A stretch of 22,725 nucleotides of DNA from NCBI GenBank assembly GCA_017649745.1, contig JAGCGE010000109.1, positions 1 through 22,725 of the forward strand, written 5' to 3'. The translations under genes were made by a program, and so were the position numbers. The notes beneath the pieces are model-generated. The model saw only the letters and a program-made list of their open reading frames with translations. It ran no database searches and was not told the DNA's origin. The stretch is from Clostridiales bacterium (GTDB lineage: Bacteria; Bacillota_A; Clostridia; Saccharofermentanales; Saccharofermentanaceae). Numbering within the stretch: position 1 is the first letter of the stretch; each line of letters opens with the position of its first letter. Positions 1-8,080 of the stretch are shown in pieces.

Positions 1-318
1 CGCTGCACCTAATGCAGAACCTGATGAAACACCGATCGTATATGAAGATGCGAGAGGGTTCTGAAGAAGTGACTGCATAACGGCGCCACTTACTGAAAGC
101 GCACCGCCGATGAGAAACGCGACTATGGCTCTCGGTACTCTGATATTCCAGAAGATCGAGACAGTCATAGGCGCGACGCTCTCGGGAAGCTGCATCTTAA
201 ATGCTTTGTGCATAAAAATGTGGAAAGCATCGGGGAGTGCGATGTTCACACTCCCCAAGCTTACACACAACAAAAATATTGCAATACCTATCAAAAGTGA
301 GAGCAATAATCTCTTCAT
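1..318 (-). CDS. FecCD-family ABC transporter permease, N-terminal part (cut by window edge)
   Basis: This is the first 106 codons of an integral-membrane permease of the iron-siderophore/heme/cobalamin importer class (FecCD/BtuC family). The reading frame runs off the left edge without a stop. The N-terminus MKRLLLSLLIGIAIFLLCVS is a first membrane helix. It is followed by the family hallmarks RVPRAIVAFLIGGALSVSGA and then MQSLLQNPLASSYTIGVSSG, which is the conserved cytoplasmic segment and following helix of this family. The ATG at 318-316 lies 2 bases past the stop of the upstream binding-protein gene, with an AAGGA site inside the end of that gene. The two are therefore co-transcribed and translationally coupled. 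The ATPase gene is expected further left, outside the window. The substrate cannot be read from this sequence. Confidence 0.9.
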   Translation of the reverse strand, partial: MKRLLLSLLIGIAIFLLCVSLGSVNIALPDAFHIFMHKAFKMQLPESVAPMTVSIFWNIRVPRAIVAFLIGGALSVSGAVMQSLLQNPLASSYTIGVSSGSALGAA

Positions 319-320
319 TA

Positions 321-1352
321 TCACATGTCCTTATAAACGTCAGGATATACTGCCTTAGCCATTTCGATCATGGAATCGATGATGTGGTTGTTAGGCTGGT
401 TGCTTGATGTAGCGTCGATGTAGTAGACGTCGCCGTTCTTAACAGCTGTTACATTCTCCCATCCTGCGTTTTCCTTGATAACACTTACAGGATCGTCGAT
501 GTAGTCAACGTTTGTAAGGATAACGTCAGGGTTAAGTGCGATAGCTTCCTCTTCTGTGAGAGCAACCCAGCTGTCGAGGTCTCCTGTTACGTTAACAGCA
601 CCGATACCTGTGATCATCTCGTCGATATATGTGCCCTTACCTAATGTGTAAAGTGTTGGAAAATCAGCACTTGGAAGACCGATCTCGAACAATACTGTCT
701 TCTTGTCTTCAACTGTAGCACCGAGTGCACAGATCTCGTCGTACTGAGCCTTGAACTCATCAATGAGCTCAGCTGCCTTATCTTCTTCACCAACTGCAAA
801 ACCGATGAACTCAAGATCGAGAACGATATCGTTAACTGACATACTGGAAGGGATGTCTGCAACGCAGATACCTGCATCTCTTGCAGGCTGATAAACATCA
901 GTACCGCCGAAGCTGCTCATTCCGGATGTGAAGATGATATCAGGATCCAAAGCTACGAGAGCCTCGTTATCTGGATTCATCATATCGAACTGCTGAACAT
1001 CAGCTGAGAGCTGATCGAGATATGTGTAAGAGTTTGTATCGATAGCAATGATCTTGTCAGCAAGACCAAGATCGATCAAAAATCTTGTTGTGGAAGGTGC
1101 CATTGAAATGATGGTATCAACCTGAGCAGGGATGCTGATAGCATTACCTGAACGGTCCTCTGCCTCTATAAAGATCTCCTTGGCAGGATCCACTGTTGCA
1201 ACAGTTGTTGCCTCTGTTTCTTGTGTAGCTTCTGTTTCAGCCTGTGCAGCGGTTGTTTCAGTTGTCTCTTCAGTTGTTGTTGAAGAACAAGCTGCGAACA
1301 TGGATACTGCCATGACTGCAGAAAGAGTTAATGCGAAAATTCTTTTCTTCAT
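321..1352 (-). CDS. ABC transporter substrate-binding lipoprotein, FecB/BtuF-like (PF01497 type)
   Basis: A 343-residue extracellular binding protein that captures a ligand, probably a siderophore, heme or corrinoid, and delivers it to the FecCD permease encoded next. The start at 1352 (MKKRIFALTLSAVM) is chosen because it has a GGAGATGA site just upstream and begins the signal peptide; a longer frame to 1406 lacks such a site. The lipobox is MFAAC with the lipid-bearing Cys at residue 22. A Thr/Glu/Ala-rich linker (about residues 23-55) tethers the domain to the membrane. The remainder fits the two-lobed periplasmic-binding fold: a DTIISMAPSTTRFLIDLGL segment, 'ALDPDIIFTSG' near the middle, and 'ALNPDVILTN' in the second lobe, the repeated 'dPDlii' strand of this family. 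No Fur-like box is obvious upstream. The ligand is not predictable. Confidence 0.9.
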   Translation of the reverse strand: MKKRIFALTLSAVMAVSMFAACSSTTTEETTETTAAQAETEATQETEATTVATVDPAKEIFIEAEDRSGNAISIPAQVDTIISMAPSTTRFLIDLGLADKIIAIDTNSYTYLDQLSADVQQFDMMNPDNEALVALDPDIIFTSGMSSFGGTDVYQPARDAGICVADIPSSMSVNDIVLDLEFIGFAVGEEDKAAELIDEFKAQYDEICALGATVEDKKTVLFEIGLPSADFPTLYTLGKGTYIDEMITGIGAVNVTGDLDSWVALTEEEAIALNPDVILTNVDYIDDPVSVIKENAGWENVTAVKNGDVYYIDATSSNQPNNHIIDSMIEMAKAVYPDVYKDM

Positions 1353-1384
1353 AAAATCATCTCCATTTCTTGATAAACAATTAC

Positions 1385-1414
1385 ATAATATATCACGTTT
1401 GGCCATATTGTGAC
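1385..1414 (-). promoter_or_regulatory. Putative sigma-A promoter for the ABC importer operon
   Basis: Reading the minus strand, GTCACA (1414-1409) and TATTAT (1390-1385) are separated by 18 bases and lie about 35 bases upstream of the binding-protein start. Each hexamer matches most consensus positions. This is found by eye only. Confidence 0.35.
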
Positions 1415-1446
1415 TATTTTCGTTAATTTTTACATTCTATAGTACG

Positions 1447-1475
1447 TTGTAATAGAAAAAACTGCGTTATAAAAT
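1447..1475 (+). promoter_or_regulatory. Putative sigma-A promoter for the butyrate kinase operon
   Basis: TTGTAA (1447-1452) and TAAAAT (1470-1475) are 17 bases apart, about 40 bases before the GTG start of the kinase gene. The overlapping TATAAA at 1468 is an alternative -10 with shorter spacing. It lies back-to-back with the promoter of the divergent ABC operon. Confidence 0.35.
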
Positions 1476-1515
1476 AGACACGGCTAAAAACAGAAGAAAG
1501 TTTGAGAATAATAAC

Positions 1516-2631
1516 GTGGCAGATAAAAAAATCAAGATCTTGGTAATCAATCCGGGATCCACATCCACAAAGGTAAGTCTTTTCGAAGATGAGGATCTGG
1601 TATTTGAAAGAAGCCTTTTCCATGATGCAGATGAGCTTTTAAAGTTCCCGCATGTTAACGGTCAGATGCCGTTCAGATACGATGTCATCATCGATATGCT
1701 CAATAAGGAGAATATTGCTCCTGAGTCTATCGACGTATTCGTAGGAAGAGGTGGTAGCGCATGCACACAGCCTGGCGGTATCACGACTATCGATCAGAAG
1801 CTTTTCGACGATACAGAAGCTGCTGTAGGCGGTTCAGAGCACCCTGCTAAGCTCGGTGTAATGCTCGCATGGCAGTTCGCAACAAAGTACGGTAAGCCTG
1901 CTTATACACTTAACCCTACTAACGTCGACGAGTACTGTGATTACGCTAGACTTACGGGTATCAAGGGAATCTACAGAGTTTCCCATTCACATGTATTGAA
2001 TCAGAAGGCTGTTGCAGAGTATCACGCTGAGCACATGGGCAAGAAGTATGAAGACTGTAACTTCATCGTGGCTCATATCGATGGCGGTATCACAGTAAGC
2101 GCTCACGATCACGGCCGTATGGTCGACGGTAACATGGGTGCTGACGGTGAGGGTGCTTTCACACCAACTCGTATCGGTAGTGTTCCTGTTCTTTCTCTTC
2201 TTGACTACATCGAAAAGCATTCAGTAGACGATGTTCGCTTAAGATGTTCAAGAGCAGGCGGATTCGTTGATCTCTTTGGCACAGCTAATTCTGATACTAT
2301 CCACGAGCTCGTTGAGAAAGGTGATAAGAAAGCTTCTCTTGTATGGAACACAATGCTCTATCAGATCTGCAAGATGATCGGTGAGATGAGCTGCGTACTC
2401 GAGGGTAAGGTTGACGGAATCCTTCTTACAGGCGGACTCCTGAGATTCAAGGACGTAGAAGAAACTATCAACCGTCGTTGCGGATGGATCGCTCCAATTA
2501 GCGTATATCCTGGTGAAATGGAGCAGGAAGCTCTTGCTATGCCTGCACTTAAGGTAATGAGAGGTCAGTTAAAGCCTAGGACGTATTCAGGCAAGAATGT
2601 CTGGGACGGATTCGAAGGCATGGAACTTTAA
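1516..2631 (+). CDS. buk: Butyrate kinase
   Basis: A 371-residue acyl kinase (acetate/butyrate kinase superfamily, ASKHA fold) that makes ATP from butyryl-phosphate and ADP in the cytoplasm, or runs in reverse. The N-terminal phosphate-binding strand ILVINPGSTSTKVSLFED is the butyrate-kinase form of the motif. Further on, VGRGG, NPTNVDEYCDYARLTG, VAHIDGGITVSAH and ILLTGGLL fit Buk rather than AckA, which is longer and carries a different N-terminal motif. Translation starts with GTG at 1516; the upstream purine-rich stretch around 1492-1500 is a weak ribosome site and no better in-frame ATG is present. The phosphotransacylase gene begins 13 bases after the stop. Branched-chain or other short acyl-phosphates are possible substrates, since substrate choice cannot be read from motifs. 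Confidence 0.93.
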   Translation: MADKKIKILVINPGSTSTKVSLFEDEDLVFERSLFHDADELLKFPHVNGQMPFRYDVIIDMLNKENIAPESIDVFVGRGGSACTQPGGITTIDQKLFDDTEAAVGGSEHPAKLGVMLAWQFATKYGKPAYTLNPTNVDEYCDYARLTGIKGIYRVSHSHVLNQKAVAEYHAEHMGKKYEDCNFIVAHIDGGITVSAHDHGRMVDGNMGADGEGAFTPTRIGSVPVLSLLDYIEKHSVDDVRLRCSRAGGFVDLFGTANSDTIHELVEKGDKKASLVWNTMLYQICKMIGEMSCVLEGKVDGILLTGGLLRFKDVEETINRRCGWIAPISVYPGEMEQEALAMPALKVMRGQLKPRTYSGKNVWDGFEGMEL

Positions 2632-2644
2632 TGAGGTGACAACT

Positions 2645-3637
2645 ATGAGCATGATAGAAAAGATCAAGACAAAGGCACGTCAGAATGTTAAGCGCATCGT
2701 TCTTCCTGAGGGAAACGAGCCTCGTACAATCCAGGCAGCAGCTATTATCAAGAAGGATGGTCTTGCTGAGCCTGTATTACTCGGTAACAACGACGAGATC
2801 ATGAGCGAAGCAGCTAAGGTCGGAACAGACCTTACAGGTATCGAGATCATCGATCCTGTAAAGAGCCCTAAGTTCGACGAGTATGTGGCTACACTTTATG
2901 ACCTTCGTAAGGCAAAGGGTGTTACTGAGGAGGATGCGAAAAAGCTCGTATCTGATCCAATGTACTTCGGTATCATGATGGTTAAGCTAGAAGATGCTGA
3001 CGGTCTTGTATCGGGTGCTGTTCATACAACAGGTGATATGCTCCGTCCTGCTCTCCAGATCATCAAGACTAAGCCTGGAATGAAGGTCGTATCTTCAAGC
3101 TTCCTTATGGATTGTCCTAACAAGGATATCGGTGAAGACGGACTTCTCGTATATGCAGACTGCGTAGTAATGCCTAATCCTACAGCTGAGGAGCTTGCTC
3201 ATATCGCGATCGCAGCAGCTGATACAGCAAAGACACTTTGCGGTGTTGAAGAGCCAAGAGTAGCAATGCTCTCATTCTCTACAAAGGGTAGCGCTAAGCA
3301 TGAGAACGTAACAAAGATGCAGGAAGCAACAAGAATAGCTCATGAGCTTAAGCCTGATCTTCTTCTCGACGGCGAGCTCCAGTTCGACGCTGCTTTAGTT
3401 CCTGAGATCGCAGCTTCAAAGGCTAAGGGCAGTCCAGTAGCCGGAAGAGCTAATGTTCTTATCTTCCCTGATCTTCAGGCAGGTAACATCGGATATAAGA
3501 TCACACAAAGACTTGGCGGAGCTGATTGTTTCGCAGTTCTTCAGGGACTTGCTAAGCCATGTAACGACTTGTCTCGTGGATGCTCTGTAGAGGATATCGT
3601 AAACACTGTTGCAATGACTGCTGTTCAGGCTCAGTGA
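2645..3637 (+). CDS. pta: Phosphate acetyltransferase (Pta-type phosphotransacylase)
   Basis: A 330-residue phosphotransacylase that swaps CoA for phosphate on an acyl group, feeding the kinase encoded just upstream. The ATG at 2645 (MSMIEKIKTKARQ) is chosen because GAGGTG lies 6 bases ahead; an earlier in-frame ATG at 2597 overlaps buk and has no ribosome site. Diagnostic Pta features are RIVLPEGNEPRT near the N-terminus, SGAVHTTGDMLRPALQ, LSFSTKGSAKHENV, LDGELQFDAALVP and NDLSRGCSVED. The last holds the Ser, Arg and Asp matching S309, R310 and D316 of the Methanosarcina enzyme. Oddities: HTTGDM replaces the usual HS/TTADT, and the GGADCFAVLQG segment is one residue shorter than the common GGAxAxGPxxQG. 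Sequence motifs favour Pta over phosphate butyryltransferase, but partnership with Buk leaves the acyl chain open. Confidence 0.88.
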   Translation: MSMIEKIKTKARQNVKRIVLPEGNEPRTIQAAAIIKKDGLAEPVLLGNNDEIMSEAAKVGTDLTGIEIIDPVKSPKFDEYVATLYDLRKAKGVTEEDAKKLVSDPMYFGIMMVKLEDADGLVSGAVHTTGDMLRPALQIIKTKPGMKVVSSSFLMDCPNKDIGEDGLLVYADCVVMPNPTAEELAHIAIAAADTAKTLCGVEEPRVAMLSFSTKGSAKHENVTKMQEATRIAHELKPDLLLDGELQFDAALVPEIAASKAKGSPVAGRANVLIFPDLQAGNIGYKITQRLGGADCFAVLQGLAKPCNDLSRGCSVEDIVNTVAMTAVQAQ

Positions 3638-3668
3638 TACAAGCTCTTAATATTATTATGATAATGGA

Positions 3669-3704
3669 GATGATATAATCGAAAAGGTTATATCATCTTT
3701 TTTT
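3669..3704 (+). terminator. Rho-independent terminator after pta
   Basis: A perfect 10-base-pair stem, GATGATATAA (3669-3678) with TTATATCATC (3688-3697) around a 9-base loop, is followed by seven T residues (3698-3704). It sits 31 bases after the pta stop and ends the buk-pta transcript. The stem is AT-rich, so it may leak. Confidence 0.85.
3671..3679 (+). promoter_or_regulatory. Extended -10 promoter inside the terminator stem
   Basis: TG (3671-3672), one base, then a perfect TATAAT (3674-3679) lies inside the left arm of the buk-pta terminator. It is about 37 bases before the start of the next lipoprotein gene. No good -35 is present, as is usual for extended -10 promoters. Transcription from it would start in the loop or right arm, so its product would not form the complete hairpin. 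Confidence 0.4.
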
Positions 3705-3715
3705 GAGGGAGCAAT

Positions 3716-6130
3716 ATGAAAAGAACGCTGTCACTAATACTTATCTCTACATTATTGTTCGGAATGATGACATCCGTGAGTGGATGTGGTTTTTTCGAAA
3801 AGATCAAGAGGGACCGATACGACAGACCTGAGACTGAAGGAACAGAAGATGAAGAAGAGGAAGAGGAAGGCTCTGTCGATTTTTCACTTGATGATCTTAA
3901 AGGTGTCTGGTTTGATGAACACGGACCAGTCCTTAAGATAGATGATGTTGTGACTTTTGTAAGGGATTACAGACAATTCGAGCTGTTATCGGTTGAAGAG
4001 GATAAGATCGTTATCAAAGGAATAAAAGATGACAATTTCAGTTATTCTGAATTCAAGTATGTTCCTGACGAGATTGCATTGGAGATACCTCTCAAGATGA
4101 CATCTGACGGTTATATTGATCTTATGGGAAACAAGCTCTTCCGAGATGACACTAAAGATGGGAAGAAGGCTGTTGAGAAGATCAACGAGAGTATGGAATC
4201 TGATGCGTACGTCGTGAATTATGAAAATATGGGCTTATTATCCGTTTATTTTGTAAAGGATCAGATGTGCTATAAATATGAATCGTATGAGTATTCTGTT
4301 TATTTCAGCAATGAATGCGGGATCATCAATCTTGTATCTGATTATTCGGTAACATATGATGCATATTTGTTTTTCTTCTACAATGATGTTTCTGACGATG
4401 ATATATATTTAGTTGACTTTTCGGGAGTATACAAGAATTCTGAAGAAGCTACTGACAGTTTGGATCTTATCAAGGAAGTATTGCCTGACGAATTCTATTG
4501 TTTCGACGGGAACAATATTAAACTTCGAGACACTCGATTCGATGATGGAAATATCATCATCTATGACCTTGACGGGAATGAAGAGATAGAATACGAGCTG
4601 ACTGATTCGGCATATGATCCGGGAACCATGTATTTCACCGGATTATCATTCAATTGGGAAGGAACTCCGCATACTGATGATTTTATGGAAGAGACCGAAG
4701 AGTACATATTCTATATGCCTTGGAGTCTTTCCAGGATCGTGGATGAGATTGCGGAAGGAGTACGAGACGGTAATAGTGAAAATACCTGTTTAAGTAACGT
4801 GATGGAATTCCAAAGTGATTATGGAAAGATAAACGTTACAGTAGATATAGATGGTAAGGATCCGTCTGAGACATGGATCTGGGATTATGCGACAGTTGAA
4901 AGAAACGAATTTGATTATTTTTCGGTTTTTGATGAACAAACACGTTTAAGCGAGATAGTCGATATTTACCCGAGAGAGAAGTTTACTTCGGCAAAGATCG
5001 TTTTCGAAATAGATAAGGATTATGAAACTGACAAGATATATATCTACCATTGCCCAAATGGCGCGTTTCTGGAATCTAGCGATGTGATCCTTGATTTTAC
5101 AAGCGAAGTCACATCAGATGCTCTTTTGATCACGCTGGATGTTACATCAGGTGGTAAATACTGTGTTTGCTATGGTGGCGGAGCTCTGTATGAAAATACG
5201 CTTTTTGATGTTGAGACGCTTCTCGCTTCTGAGCCGGAAGAAACTTATTGGGCTTCTATGAACGAAACGGGAGACATACTTGATATGGTGGATCTCGAAT
5301 ATATAGAAAACTCTATTTTCGACGAATGCGGAAGTGCTTGTTTCTGGGTATCTACACCTGAAGAATTGGCATCAGCTTTTTACTATGTAAATGCACACGA
5401 AGTCCTTGAAAGTGATGAGCTTAAAACGATGTATTACATTCATCTGTTGAATGATATTGATCTTGAAGGGTTCGATTTTGTACCTTTAGGTTGGCACCCT
5501 TATAAGACTTTTGACGGTGAATATGTTTCATGTGATTTTCAGGGAATAATCTTCGGTAACGGTTATTCGATCAAAAACTTTACCCGTATAAGCGATGAGG
5601 ATTACTATGTTAATTCTTTCTTCGGAGATTCGCATATGATGACTGTTATAGGTCTTACTCTCGATCATCCGAAGATCAGTCAGGGCGCAAAATACGAGGA
5701 TAACCAAGTGTTCTTCTATTCAGCATGCATCTCGGAATATTTCGACTGCAGTTATATTGTCAATCCTGATGTTGTTGATAATTATCATTTCGGTGATACC
5801 AATAATGATTCGGTCAATCTTTTCGATTGCACTTCCTACATCGGAAAGAATGGTGACATCAAGGAACACGGACTCGATGATGATTACGCCGACTTCTACT
5901 ATAACGGCTACGATAACTGGGTCAGACGTTATTATCAGGGTGACGGAACTGAGTATAAGTATGATGCGGAAAAAGAGTATGAAGAATTCCAGAAAGACCC
6001 TGTGAAGTTCTATGACATGAGTTATTATCTTGGTGAGGAAAAGGAAGAATACGAAGGCTATCTCTGTTTTCAGGGATGGCTTGTCGGAGAGGAGTTCTGT
6101 ACTAATTACGGATATGTATACTATGCATAA
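3716..6130 (+). CDS. Large acidic lipoprotein with a GLUG/beta-helix-like segment, function unknown
   Basis: An 804-residue surface lipoprotein. The signal peptide MKRTLSLILISTLLFGMMTS ends in the lipobox VSGC with Cys at residue 24, followed by a Glu-rich tether (about residues 39-55). Most of the chain is acidic, rich in Asp, Glu and Tyr, and not recognisable to me. Around residues 574-660 the pattern LLNDIDLEGFDFVPLGWHP, then FQGIIFGNGYSIKNF, then FFGDSHMMTVIGLTLDHPKI closely resembles GLUG-type right-handed beta-helix repeats seen in surface adhesins and proteases. The start has a GAGGGAG site 4 bases upstream. The next gene overlaps its stop codon. It could bind a polymer or another cell, but no catalytic motif is visible. 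Confidence 0.85.
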   Translation: MKRTLSLILISTLLFGMMTSVSGCGFFEKIKRDRYDRPETEGTEDEEEEEEGSVDFSLDDLKGVWFDEHGPVLKIDDVVTFVRDYRQFELLSVEEDKIVIKGIKDDNFSYSEFKYVPDEIALEIPLKMTSDGYIDLMGNKLFRDDTKDGKKAVEKINESMESDAYVVNYENMGLLSVYFVKDQMCYKYESYEYSVYFSNECGIINLVSDYSVTYDAYLFFFYNDVSDDDIYLVDFSGVYKNSEEATDSLDLIKEVLPDEFYCFDGNNIKLRDTRFDDGNIIIYDLDGNEEIEYELTDSAYDPGTMYFTGLSFNWEGTPHTDDFMEETEEYIFYMPWSLSRIVDEIAEGVRDGNSENTCLSNVMEFQSDYGKINVTVDIDGKDPSETWIWDYATVERNEFDYFSVFDEQTRLSEIVDIYPREKFTSAKIVFEIDKDYETDKIYIYHCPNGAFLESSDVILDFTSEVTSDALLITLDVTSGGKYCVCYGGGALYENTLFDVETLLASEPEETYWASMNETGDILDMVDLEYIENSIFDECGSACFWVSTPEELASAFYYVNAHEVLESDELKTMYYIHLLNDIDLEGFDFVPLGWHPYKTFDGEYVSCDFQGIIFGNGYSIKNFTRISDEDYYVNSFFGDSHMMTVIGLTLDHPKISQGAKYEDNQVFFYSACISEYFDCSYIVNPDVVDNYHFGDTNNDSVNLFDCTSYIGKNGDIKEHGLDDDYADFYYNGYDNWVRRYYQGDGTEYKYDAEKEYEEFQKDPVKFYDMSYYLGEEKEEYEGYLCFQGWLVGEEFCTNYGYVYYA

Positions 6131-6557
6131 GATGAGAGATTTTATACATGATGAACTTGATATCCATTCGATCAGCAAGGATTACAAAGGTATCGATACG
6201 CCTTTTGATCTTTATGATGCACTCTCGAAAATATGGTGCGCGAGAACTTGTGCACCAAGGATGAGGAACGAGTGGACACCTGAGAATATGACGTATGGTC
6301 AGTGTTCGATAACGGCATTCCTGGCGCAGGATATCTTCGGAGGCATCGTCAAGGGAGTTCCGCTGGAAGACGGAAATGTTCACTGTTATAACGTGGTCGA
6401 CGGACAGATGTTCGATCTTACGAGCGCACAGTTCCCTGAGGCGTTGACGTATAGAGATGAGGATGAGATCCAGACAAGAGAGAAACACTTCAGCAAGCTC
6501 GAGAAAAAAGAAAGATATGAGTATCTTTGTAAAGCGCTGAAAGAAGCTTGCGTGTGA
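6123..6557 (+). CDS. Small YunG-like protein with a possible Cys-His-Asp triad
   Basis: A 144-residue cytoplasmic protein. The core GQCSITAFLAQDIFGG followed by a segment with HCYNVVDGQMFDLTSAQF resembles the YunG-like family of uncharacterised Firmicutes proteins. The order Cys61, His87, Asp98 looks like a transglutaminase or papain-type triad; this catalytic reading is my inference. The start is uncertain: ATG at 6123 overlaps the stop of the lipoprotein gene by 8 bases, which suggests coupled translation, and no Shine-Dalgarno is seen. ATGs at 6114 and 6132 are alternatives. The promoter of the next gene overlaps this gene's end. The function and any link with the lipoprotein are unknown. 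Confidence 0.72.
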   Translation: MHKMRDFIHDELDIHSISKDYKGIDTPFDLYDALSKIWCARTCAPRMRNEWTPENMTYGQCSITAFLAQDIFGGIVKGVPLEDGNVHCYNVVDGQMFDLTSAQFPEALTYRDEDEIQTREKHFSKLEKKERYEYLCKALKEACV

Positions 6558-6566
6558 TGTTATAAT
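6558..6566 (+). promoter_or_regulatory. Extended -10 promoter for the GH39-WYL-WYL-rtcB operon
   Basis: TG (6558-6559), T, then TATAAT (6561-6566) begins right after the upstream stop codon and about 30 bases before the GH39 start. The surrounding TGATGTTATAATA is repeated exactly in front of the iron-ADH-like gene at 17859. No convincing -35 is seen. Confidence 0.45.
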
Positions 6567-6595
6567 ATTCCAAAAAATGAATTGAGAGGAACACT

Positions 6596-8080
6596 ATGGT
6601 CAAGATAGAAGATAAAGAATTTCTGTTCAACAACCATGTTGACAGTTGTATAGGAACGGGCAGAATGGGGCTCGCACTCCAGAAGGAGTACTTAGATCAG
6701 CTCGAGTTCGTTCAGAAGTATATTGGATTCAAGCACATCAGAGGTCACGGCCTTTTCTCAGATGACATGGCGATCTATCAGGAACGTGATATGAGCAGGT
6801 TCGGAGAAGGCATAACGATAGATTATAACTTCACTTATCTCGATCTTGTCATGGATAGCTACAGAAGGCTCGGACTTAAGCCTTATCTCGAGCTTGGATT
6901 TATGCCTAATAAGATGGCTTCAGGAGAGCAGACGATCTTCTACTGGAAGGGTAATGTAACTCCGCCTAAGGATTACGATGCATGGGCTAAGCTGCTTAAG
7001 GTTACTCTCGAGCATCTGATCTCACGTTATGGTCTCGAGGAAGTTCTCACATGGCCTGTTGAAGTATGGAATGAACCTAACCTTAAGGGATTCTGGAAAG
7101 ATGCTTCAAAGGAAGAATACTTTAAGCTTTTCAAGGTGTCATTCAATGCAGTTAAGAGCGTCAATAAAGACTTTAAGGTCGGAGGTCCTGCAGTATGCGG
7201 CGGTTCTGATAAGGAGTGGATCCAGGCGTTCCTCGAATTCTGCGATAAAGAGGATATCAGACCTGACTATATCTCACGTCACCACTACTGTACTGATCAG
7301 CCTCTGGTCAAGGGTCACTATGGTTATCAGAAACTTCTCGATCCTGAAAATGAGGAAGACGGATTCCCGAACCTTCATTCCACGAGAGAGATCATAGACA
7401 GTTTCCCTAAGTTTAAGGGACTTCCTATACACATTACGGAATTCAACACATCATATATTCCTAATTGTCCGTTACATGACACTAATCTGAATGCGGCTTA
7501 TATCGCTCATCAGCTCTCAAGATTGGGTGATGATAACGTTGCATATTCCTACTGGACATTTGGTGATATCTTCGAAGAATTCGGTGTTCCTTTCACGCCT
7601 TTCCACGGAGGATTCGGACTTGTGGCTAACGGCATTATCCCTAAGCCTACTTTCTGGACTTTCGTCTTCTTTAAGAACCTTAAGGAGAAGGAATATAAGT
7701 GCGTTTATAAGGACGAGTATTCCGTTATCGTTAAGTTCCCTGATGGTGAATACAGAGGCGTTTTGTGGAACAGGTTTACGGAAGACAAGGAAATGTCCTT
7801 CGAATTCGCTAACGACGAGTATTCGTTTATAACAGAGACTGTCGATAAGGATACATGTAATCCTCTTAAGATATGGCACGATATGGGTGAACCGTCATCT
7901 CTTTCGGAGAGTCAGAAAGACATCTTAAGAAGAGCAGCTAATCCGCTCGTCTCATCATCGAGATCGGATGGTAAGCTGAGCTTCAATATTAAGGCTGACG
8001 GAGTGATCTATTTCACATTGAAGCCTAATAAGATAACACCAGACAGAGGATACGATTTTGATCTTGTAACCGGAGGTTAA
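6596..8080 (+). CDS. Glycoside hydrolase family 39, probable beta-xylosidase
   Basis: A 494-residue retaining glycosidase of clan GH-A, with no signal peptide, so it should act in the cytoplasm on imported oligosaccharides. The catalytic acid/base is Glu160 in VEVWNEPNLKGFW and the nucleophile is Glu282 in IHITEFNTSY. Glu160 is the same position reported for Thermoanaerobacterium XynB, the best-studied GH39 member, and length is also typical. The HIRGHGLFSDD segment near residue 47 and YWTFGDIFEE near 330 are further GH39-like blocks. A strong GAGAGGA site precedes the ATG. The next gene starts on the base after this stop, and its ribosome site lies inside the last codons here. GH39 also contains other activities, such as alpha-L-iduronidase, so beta-xylosidase is probable rather than certain. 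Confidence 0.9.
   Translation: MVKIEDKEFLFNNHVDSCIGTGRMGLALQKEYLDQLEFVQKYIGFKHIRGHGLFSDDMAIYQERDMSRFGEGITIDYNFTYLDLVMDSYRRLGLKPYLELGFMPNKMASGEQTIFYWKGNVTPPKDYDAWAKLLKVTLEHLISRYGLEEVLTWPVEVWNEPNLKGFWKDASKEEYFKLFKVSFNAVKSVNKDFKVGGPAVCGGSDKEWIQAFLEFCDKEDIRPDYISRHHYCTDQPLVKGHYGYQKLLDPENEEDGFPNLHSTREIIDSFPKFKGLPIHITEFNTSYIPNCPLHDTNLNAAYIAHQLSRLGDDNVAYSYWTFGDIFEEFGVPFTPFHGGFGLVANGIIPKPTFWTFVFFKNLKEKEYKCVYKDEYSVIVKFPDGEYRGVLWNRFTEDKEMSFEFANDEYSFITETVDKDTCNPLKIWHDMGEPSSLSESQKDILRRAANPLVSSSRSDGKLSFNIKADGVIYFTLKPNKITPDRGYDFDLVTGG

Noticed and set aside
1353..1515. Possible Fur box or riboswitch in the divergent region upstream of the ABC importer.
   Set aside because: No recognisable Fur-like palindrome or cobalamin-type conserved box is present in these 163 bases.
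2597..2644. Earlier in-frame ATG for pta at 2597.
   Set aside because: It overlaps the end of buk, adds residues absent from Pta proteins and has no ribosome site; ATG 2645 has GAGGTG at good spacing.
2645..3637. Calling the transferase phosphate butyryltransferase because it lies next to buk.
   Set aside because: The N-terminal LPEGNEPRT, LSFSTKGSA and NDLSRGCS motifs are Pta-type; context alone does not justify Ptb.
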